Shown here piece by piece: positions 7,901 to 10,486 of a DNA stretch of 10,486 nucleotides (position 1 is the stretch's first letter; every line of letters begins with the position of its first letter). The notes under the pieces are model-generated. The model had not been told where the DNA came from, made no database searches, and worked only from the letters and a program-made list of their open reading frames with translations. The position numbers were made by a program, and so were the translations under genes. This DNA comes from Baffinella frigidus (taxonomy: Eukaryota > Cryptophyceae > Cryptomonadales > Baffinellaceae), in the NCBI GenBank assembly GCA_026770585.1, contig MU647005.1, positions 24,804-35,289 on the forward strand, read 5' to 3'.

Positions 7901-10134
7901 TCTTCACGAATCCCTTCGTGGTCCGCTGTGGGGCGGGGCCGCTGCGCGAGATCGAAAAGGCGGCCGTATTTGACCGCTTCCGCGCCTACCTTCTCGTCAA
8001 GGTCACACTCGAGGCTCGAAATGGGGCTATTTTAAAACAGGGATTCGTTTACAAGTGAAGGGGGGAAAAAGGAGTGTAGTAATTTTCACGCAAATGGGGG
8101 CGTTTGGTCACGCTGCGGGCGGGATTCCGCCCGTCACGTGACCACGCCTGCGCCAGATCGAAAAGGCGGCCAAGTTTGACCGCTTCCGCGCCTATCTTCT
8201 CGTCAAGGTCACACTCCCAGCTCTGAGTAAAGCAGTTGGGTATCTGGGAAGGTCACACTTCTAGCTCTGTGTAACGCAGTTGGGTATAGGGTTGATTTGA
8301 ACCCTAAACCCTAAACCCTAAACCCTGGACCCCAAACCCCAAACCCCAAACCCCAAACCCTAAAACCTAGGTGGTGTTTATCGGAGCAGTGCTCCCTGAC
8401 CACGACGAGAAGGAAATCATGGTAACAAACCCTAAACCCTAAAACCTAGAAGGAAATCATGGTAACAAACCCTAAACCCTAAAATCGAGAAGGAAATCAT
8501 GGTAACAATCCCTACAACCTACAAGAAGAAGGAAATCATGGTAACTAAACTCTAAAACCTGCCATTTGACGATTTGCTCGAGAAACAAAACGTTATCGGA
8601 GCAGTGCTCCCCGGCCACGACGAGAAGGAAATCATGTTAACAAACCCTGAACCCTAAAATCTAAAACCTACGAAATGTGTCAACTTTTGTCGCATCTACC
8701 CCCGATCTGGGGTGTCTGTCAAGGTAAATCGAGAAAAAAATCAGACTACTATTTGAGGCACTTCTAGGGGCCACAGGGTACCTCGCTCATAAGAAACCGC
8801 ACCCCCCTAGGCCCCTACAGTAGGACTATGTCTAGGAACCTATGGTGGTCCTAGGGGGGGTGCGTTTTCTTATGAGCGAGGTACCCCTGTAGTGTCTGCT
8901 GTCCTCCCCGGCTGCCACGACACACAGTGCATTGCCAGGCCGGATATTTTGTAAAAGTCAATTCACCCACAAAATCTGTCAACTTAGAAACGAGGTACCC
9001 AGATTGGGTACTTCTTTACTACACATTCACAGGTGAGTTGACTCATACAAAAACTGTGTCCTGGCAGTACAGTAGGGTTATGCCTAGGGCCCTACGGTGG
9101 TCCTAGGGGGGGGGGCAGTTTCTTATGAGCGAGGTACCTATGTAGCTGGTGAAGTCACCTAGCATCTCGAGTACGAGTGTAAAGCTACAGCAGTGCACTG
9201 ACGGTGTACCGCTGCCGGCTCTGTGAAGTCCACATTTGGAAGCATCGTCGAAAGTCAACACCTCACACGGGAAACGTCAAAAGTCAACAACTCGGAATGG
9301 GCCGTGTGGTCTCCTACGGCACCTCGGCAGGCCGAACTTGGGACAGAGAGTATTTTAAAAGTGGGGTTGTTGAAATTTGTACCAGTCACGGGCAGGCGTG
9401 GTCACGTAGCGGGCGGAATTCCGCCCGCAACGTGACCAAACGCCCCCATTTGCGTGAAAATTACTACACTCCTCTTTTTTTGCGGCTCCTCGGCAGGCTA
9501 CGAAAAACATCAAACAATTCCAAAAGTTGACAGTTTAGTACCAGCATTGTCCCTGTTACGCTAAGAAGGCGGATAAGCTCGTTGCTCGGAAGAAGAAGGT
9601 TTCTCCCTGTGCCACTTTATCCCGTGAGTGGTGAGTAGATGGCTTTTTTAATGGGTTTCGTGTGGCAGGTATGGGCCGCGTGGCTCATGACCTGTGGGCT
9701 CCTGCGGCACATGGGGCTGCAGGGCGGTTTCCGCGTCCAAAAGTTGACAGTTTAGTACCAGTATCGTCAACTTTTGCGGCCGGCAGAGTCCAAAACCGTG
9801 GCCGACAGATGCGAAATCCCCTAAACCCTACAATCCCAAAAGTTGACAGTTTCGTACCAGAAGGTGTGGGCTCATAACCTGCGGGCTCCTGCGGCACCCT
9901 GGCCTGTGTCTTCAGGCCACGAAAAAACATCAGACAATTCCAAACGTTGACAAACAATCCCAAAAGTTGACAGTTTCGTACCAGAATCTTCAACTTTTGG
10001 CCTGCACGTGACGAAAATAATGGCGTGGTAGGTATGGGCCGCGTGGCTCATGACTTGTGGGCTCTTGAAGCACATGGGGCTGCTGGCGCGGGACCGTCTC
10101 GAGTACATGACTCTCTCTGTCAATACCACCCGCG
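4910..10134 (+). CDS. gp78/RIN2-type membrane E3 ubiquitin ligase, 5' part
   Basis: N-terminal multi-span membrane region of an ER-associated E3 ligase; such proteins ubiquitinate misfolded or regulated membrane proteins. Six exons can be chained: 4910-4996, 5244-5303, 6390-6459, 7570-7634, 8371-8421 and 10032-10134. All junctions are GT-AG, with phases 0, 0, 1, 0, 0, 1. Blocks matching human AMFR and Arabidopsis RIN2/RIN3, in order: TYVGLSIGTGVAL (first membrane segment), LRFWEIVF, VMVNAFCNLLFLLG (second segment), then G-PLREIEKA formed across the exon 3/4 junction (compare FGPLRVSE of gp78), FDRIRAYLLVK, VVFIGAVL, VWAAWLMTCGLLKHMG and LLARDRLEYM (compare ALARDRLER of RIN2). RING and CUE regions are absent and expected beyond the window. 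An in-frame ATG at 4754 would add 52 residues; I prefer 4910 because homologs start close to the first membrane segment and an A sits at -3. Extra exon copies could be used alternatively. Confidence 0.85.
5244..5303 (+). CDS. E3 ligase exon 2
   Basis: 60 nt after a pyrimidine-rich CCCCCCGCAG acceptor and before donor GTGCCG. It codes for ENPLLELRFWEIVFASVFDK. The FWE motif followed by a hydrophobic stretch fits the position just before the second membrane segment in gp78/RIN2 proteins. Phase 0 at both ends. Confidence 0.82.
5657..5676 (+). repeat. (GAA)n microsatellite
   Basis: AAG/GAA triplets directly before the GGATGGATTTTAAGA that adjoins MITE C1. GGATGGATTTTA also occurs at 5542-5553. 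Confidence 0.85.
5692..5856. mobile_element. MITE family C, copy C1
   Basis: About 165 bp with terminal inverted repeats CCACAGCGGGCTACAAAGGG and its near-complement CCCTTCGTAGTCCGCTGTGG. Internally it has the hairpin TCGGGCA-GCAAA-TGCCCGA and the box GCCTACGGTAGGGTCGTATG. No clear target-site duplication is seen. An open frame crosses it and ends in TAG near the right end. Confidence 0.85.
5961..5985 (+). repeat. Telomere-type CCCTAAA tract
   Basis: CCTAAACCCTAAACCCTAAACCCTA, interrupted at its TA (5984-5985) by MITE B3. It is inside intron 2, so it is not a chromosome end. Confidence 0.85.
5984..6088. mobile_element. MITE family B, copy B3
   Basis: Best-preserved family B element: TA-TCCCTTAAGTGGC on the left, GCACTTAAGGGA-TA on the right, interior CCTAGGCAGGTCCTAGGGCC then CTACGGTAGGGCGTA. 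It interrupts a CCCTAAA tract and ends ten bases before the acceptor AG of exon copy 3a. Confidence 0.9.
6099..6145 (+). pseudogene. Exon 3 echo 3a (acceptor half)
   Basis: Follows an AG acceptor (CTCAATAG) and codes for CVMVNALCNLLVLLGR, close to exon 3b, then diverges at GGCCG and lacks the donor. The upstream intron also matches that of 3b (GGGTTTGACCT), so exon and flanking intron were copied together. Confidence 0.85.
6390..6459 (+). CDS. E3 ligase exon 3 (intact copy 3b)
   Basis: Acceptor CGCAACAG, 70 nt, donor GTGCTG. Codes for CVMVNAFCNLLFLLGR then TAQTTLV and the first base of a Gly codon. The hydrophobic VMVNAFCNLLFLLG block matches the second membrane segment of gp78/RIN2 (VLVNTACC and LMVNFVLN in those proteins). 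It is the only copy with both splice sites. Confidence 0.88.
6542..6566 (+). pseudogene. Exon 3 echo 3d (donor end)
   Basis: GATCACCCTCGTCGGTCCTGCCCC matches the last 15 or so bases of exon 3 plus its donor side, with GTGCTG changed to GTCCTG. No acceptor or 5' exon part is present. Confidence 0.65.
6571..6609. repeat. Perfect 13-bp inverted repeat
   Basis: AAATGTCAACTTG (6571-6583) and CAAGTTGACATTT (6597-6609) form a hairpin with a 13-nt loop in intron 3. GTCAACTT also recurs in the inverted repeats of intron 5. Confidence 0.85.
6613..6780 (+). repeat. Degenerate CCCTAAA array
   Basis: Long run of CCCTAAA, CCCCAAA, CCCTGAA and CCCGAAT variants, all in the same orientation, inside intron 3. 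The variant mix shows long-standing decay rather than an active telomere. Confidence 0.85.
6781..6833 (+). pseudogene. Exon 3 echo 3c
   Basis: Codes for LCNVLFLLGRAAQNTLF. The 5' third and acceptor are missing and the donor is destroyed (GTCGGTGCT replaced by TTCTTTCCT), so it cannot be spliced like 3b. Confidence 0.85.
6911..6937 (+). pseudogene. Exon 3 echo 3e (donor end)
   Basis: TGATCACCCTAGTCGGTCCT parallels the echo at 6542 within the duplicated unit and keeps only the 3' edge of exon 3. Confidence 0.6.
6951..7053 (-). mobile_element. MITE family C, truncated reverse copy C3
   Basis: Reads CAGCGGACTTCGAAGGG, then ACCCCTAAGCGATGAGAC, ACCCTACGGTAGGCAACCCG and CATAGGGGGGTTCC, matching the reverse complement of the right half of C1/C2. 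The other half is missing and the element joins an exon-3 fragment. Confidence 0.8.
7054..7072 (+). pseudogene. Exon 3 echo 3f (3' end)
   Basis: GCACAGATCACCCTCGTCGG matches GCCCAGACCACCCTCGTCGG of exon 3b with two changes. The following GT donor has become GC. Confidence 0.6.
7073..7260 (+). other. Intron 3 stretch with a small hairpin
   Basis: Contains the hairpin AGTAGTAAG-TTG-CTTACTACT (7191-7211) and, at about 7242-7262, GATGGTCCTCGTGAGTGCTC, a weak further match to the exon 3 donor end. Nothing else is recognised. Confidence 0.5.
7261..7563 (+). repeat. Long degenerate CCCTAAA array
   Basis: About 300 bp of telomere-type variants (CCCTAAA, CCCTGAA, CCCGAATCCCTAAA and CCCTCCATCCCAAA) running up to six bases before the exon 4a acceptor AG. 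It appears to take the place of the usual 3' intron end. Confidence 0.88.
7570..7634 (+). CDS. E3 ligase exon 4 (intact copy 4a)
   Basis: Acceptor GAATCCAG, 65 nt, donor GTCCAC. With the G from exon 3 it codes for G-PLREIEKAAVFDRIRAYLLVK. PLR-x-x-E followed by a DRxR-x-Y-x-x-x-K pattern matches gp78 (PLRVSE, then KDKFWNFIFYK). It is the only exon 4 copy with both splice sites. Confidence 0.87.
7658..7685. repeat. Perfect 28-bp palindrome
   Basis: AAAAGTGGATTTGTACAAATCCACTTTT is self-complementary with no loop, in intron 4 shortly after exon 4a. Confidence 0.9.
7767..7931. mobile_element. MITE family C, copy C2
   Basis: Same element as C1 and nearly identical inside, with a decayed left terminus (CCCGCCGGGCTGCGAAGGG) and an intact right terminus GGTCCGCTGTGG. 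It ends five bases before exon copy 4b, where the acceptor AG should be. Confidence 0.87.
7937..8001 (+). pseudogene. Exon 4 echo 4b (full exon, no acceptor)
   Basis: Complete 65-nt copy of exon 4, coding PLREIEKAAVFDRFRAYLLVK in the same phase with donor GTCACA. The bases before it (GTGGGGCG) have no AG because MITE C2 lies there. It differs from 4a by three synonymous changes and one I-to-F change; F fits homologs at least as well. Confidence 0.85.
8071..8150 (+). repeat. Dispersed repeat D, copy D1
   Basis: 80-bp sequence GGAGTGTAGTAATTTTCACG...CCACGCCTG with a palindromic core around GCGGGCGGGATTCCGCCC. An inverted copy of the same length lies at 9393-9472. D1 touches exon copy 4c. Confidence 0.88.
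8148..8207 (+). pseudogene. Exon 4 echo 4c (5' end replaced)
   Basis: Codes IEKAAKFDRFRAYLLVK with donor GTCACA. The first bases of the exon and its acceptor are replaced by repeat D1. A GCCAG directly before ATCGAA could act as an in-phase substitute acceptor. Confidence 0.8.
8205..8291 (+). repeat. Tandem repeat of 44 bp at the 4c donor
   Basis: AAGGTCACACTCCCAGCTCT... repeats 44 bp later as AAGGTCACACTTCTAGCTCT..., each copy ending near GCAGTTGGGTAT. The unit includes the AAG/GT donor junction of exon 4c. Confidence 0.85.
8298..8366 (+). repeat. CCCTAAA/CCCCAAA tract
   Basis: Short array of CCCTAAA then CCCCAAA units leading directly into the exon 5a acceptor (TAAAACCTAG). Confidence 0.85.
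8371..8421 (+). CDS. E3 ligase exon 5 (intact copy 5a)
   Basis: Acceptor CCTAG, 51 nt, donor GTAACA. Codes VVFIGAVLPDHDEKEIM in phase 0 at both ends. Placed between exons 4 and 6 it continues the gp78 pattern FIFIFGVL...EEVVMW as VVFIGAVL...EKEIM-VW. Confidence 0.85.
8409..8540 (+). repeat. 40-bp tandem array of exon 5 donor ends (echoes 5b-5d)
   Basis: The unit AGAAGGAAATCATG-GTAACAAACCCTAAA repeats after exon 5a. Further exon ends finish at 8461, 8501 and 8540, each followed by GTAAC. Each copy carries only the last 13-15 exon bases plus a full donor, then telomere-like sequence. Confidence 0.88.
8592..8636 (+). pseudogene. Exon 5 echo 5e
   Basis: Codes VIGAVLPGHDEKEIM, matching exon 5a with D-to-G and synonymous changes. 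The donor has mutated from GGTAACA to GTTAACA and there is no AG directly before it. An open frame from about 8559 (LPFDDLLEKQN) continues into it, of unknown meaning. Confidence 0.82.
8637..8771 (+). other. Intron 5 stretch
   Basis: A few CCCTAAA-like units, then TGTCAACTTTTG, which recurs in the inverted repeats near 9770 and 9990. Otherwise nothing recognised. Confidence 0.45.
8772..8891. mobile_element. MITE family A, copy A12
   Basis: Near full-length family A element in E3 intron 5. The left terminus has lost a base and its TA (CACAGGGTACC); the right end GGTACCCCTGTA is intact. Confidence 0.88.
8892..9067 (+). other. Intron 5 stretch, nothing recognised
   Basis: AT-richer than its surroundings. 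It includes GTACCCAGATTGGGTAC, an imperfect palindrome, and TGTCAACTT. No exon-like sequence is found. Confidence 0.4.
9068..9144. mobile_element. MITE family A, left-truncated copy A13
   Basis: Keeps the centre (ACAGTAGGGTTATGCCTAGG) and the right arm to GGTACCTATGTA; the left arm is missing. Confidence 0.8.
9297..9330 (+). pseudogene. Exon 6 echo 6z (eroded)
   Basis: AATGGGCCGTGTGG followed by CTCCTACGGCACCTCGG resembles the exon 6 start with an internal deletion. It precedes GGCAGGC, which recurs at 9492. Weak remnant. Confidence 0.5.
9393..9472 (-). repeat. Dispersed repeat D, inverted copy D2
   Basis: Reverse-complement counterpart of D1 over 80 bp, with a near-perfect 38-bp palindrome at 9400-9437 (GGTCACGTAGCGGGCGGAAT and complement, one mismatch pair). 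Both D copies lie in one transcript in opposite orientation. Confidence 0.88.
9669..9720 (+). pseudogene. Exon 6 echo 6a (acceptor half)
   Basis: Acceptor GTGGCAG, then codes VWAAWLMTCGLLRHMGL, differing from 6c by synonymous changes and K-to-R. It breaks off at GGGGCTGC, before the LARDR motif, and has no donor. Confidence 0.85.
9863..9898 (+). pseudogene. Exon 6 echo 6b (internal fragment)
   Basis: GTGTGGGCTCATAACCTGCGGGCTCCTGCGGCAC matches the exon 6 start with a short internal deletion that breaks the frame, then diverges. Confidence 0.7.
10032..10134 (+). CDS. E3 ligase exon 6 (intact copy 6c)
   Basis: Acceptor CGTGGTAG, then VWAAWLMTCGLLKHMG-LLARDRLEYM-TLSVNTTR, ending CGCG before donor GTACCC. 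The W-x-x-W-L membrane segment followed by LARDRLE is a hallmark of RIN2/gp78 proteins (ALARDRLER in RIN2, LCKDRFEYL in gp78). It is the only copy that holds both the acceptor half and the LARDR half. The exact donor is inferred from conservation with 6d. Confidence 0.86.
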
Positions 10135-10268
10135 GTACCCACCGAGCACCCCCAAGGAAAAATGATAGATTTCAAGGAAAAATGATCGATGGACGCAGGG
10201 CGTAAAATGACATGTAGCTCTCCCGCGTAGTTCTGATGACCAATGATGAGTTTCTGAAGACCACTGTT

Positions 10269-10323
10269 CTGCTGGCGCGGGACCGTCTCGAGTACATGAC
10301 TCTCTCCGTCAACACCACCCGCG
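10269..10323 (+). pseudogene. Exon 6 echo 6d (donor half)
   Basis: Begins inside exon 6 at CTGCTGGCGCGGG and codes LLARDRLEYMTLSVNTTR, then the shared donor GTACC. Its only differences from 6c are synonymous. The sequence before it does not match exon 6; an alternative 5' part from an upstream frame (10236) is possible but unsupported. Confidence 0.8.
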
Positions 10324-10347
10324 GTACCATACACCTTACTCCCCAAC

Positions 10348-10384
10348 CTTCTTCTTCTACTTCTTCTTCTTCTTCTTCTTCTTT
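10348..10384 (+). repeat. (CTT)n microsatellite
   Basis: CTT triplets with one TAC interruption. It is pyrimidine-rich and could serve as the 3' part of an intron. Confidence 0.9.
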
Positions 10385-10432
10385 GCTATTACTATCGAGC
10401 CTGGAAATGAGTGATACGTAAGCCAGTGATGC

Positions 10433-10486
10433 GTCTCTTTCTCTCTCACACACACACACACACACCTCTGTCTCCCCCCCCCCCCC
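10433..10486. repeat. (CT)n-(CA)n microsatellite and terminal C run
   Basis: TCTCTTTCTCTCTC followed by CACACACA (10447-10465), CTCTGTCT and then thirteen C to the window end. Simple-sequence contig end. Confidence 0.9.

Larger units (their letters stand above)
9493..10003. repeat. Repeat E cluster (CCAAAAGTTGACAGTTT units)
   Basis: CCAAAAGTTGACAGTTT(A/C)GTACCAG occurs at about 9530, 9737, 9836 and 9960. Two copies are followed by an inverted CAACTTTTG, giving hairpins: 9738-9748 with 9766-9776, and 9961-9970 with 9990-9999. Upstream ACGAAAAACATCAAACAATTC also repeats. The units alternate with exon 6 echoes, as if exon and flanking intron were copied together. Confidence 0.8.

Noticed and set aside
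7570-8207. Exon 4 copies as fragments of ribosomal protein L14 (FDRF-like motif)
   Set aside because: The weak motif match is outweighed by the collinear fit of exons 1-6 with gp78/RIN2, including G-PLR-x-x-E formed across a splice junction.
5961-8700. A chromosome end or subtelomere, from the CCCTAAA arrays
   Set aside because: The arrays are degenerate, interrupted and placed between in-phase exons of one gene, so they are intronic here. A subtelomeric location of the whole contig cannot be excluded.
9541-9634. A further exon coding a lysine-rich stretch (KKADKLVARKKK) before GTGAGT
   Set aside because: It does not fit between exons 5 and 6 of the ligase family and no acceptor in phase was found; left unassigned.
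10236-10421. 61-codon frame starting MTNDEFLKTT
   Set aside because: Its recognisable part is the exon 6d echo; the C-terminal serine/leucine run is the CTT microsatellite.

Overview
The window is eukaryotic nuclear DNA. It is GC-rich, intron-rich and full of repeats, most likely from a unicellular alga or another protist with a plant-like gene repertoire. The support is two protein genes split by canonical GT-AG introns, many degenerate CCCTAAA (plant/algal telomere-type) tracts, and several families of short palindromic transposable elements (MITEs). The species cannot be named from sequence alone. The window starts in a G run and ends in a C run, so it is probably a whole contig broken at homopolymers.

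Layout. (1) 1-1924 is intergenic. It is packed with MITE families A and B and with local duplications, one of which preserves an empty insertion site. (2) 1925-4744, minus strand, is a complete five-exon gene for cytosolic ribosomal protein eL38 (RPL38, 69 residues). Its last exon is only 23 nt and lies 1.1 kb past the previous one, beyond an intron loaded with MITEs. (3) 4745-4909 is a 165-bp divergent promoter. (4) From 4910 to beyond the window end, plus strand, lies the 5' part of a gene for a multi-membrane-spanning ER E3 ubiquitin ligase of the gp78/AMFR - plant RIN2/RIN3 type. Six exons can be placed with consistent phases: 4910-4996, 5244-5303, 6390-6459, 7570-7634, 8371-8421 and 10032-10134. 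The RING domain must lie downstream.

The most unusual feature is inside the E3 gene. From exon 3 onward every exon is accompanied in the flanking introns by extra full or partial copies of itself, often cut at a splice junction so that only the acceptor half or the donor half remains. These exon echoes are interleaved with telomere-like CCCTAAA tracts and with MITE families A, B, C and D. Many echo differences are synonymous or conservative. This is either decay of locally duplicated exons or a reservoir of alternative exons. None of the long ORFs in the intergenic and intronic parts looks like a real gene; most are translations of MITEs.
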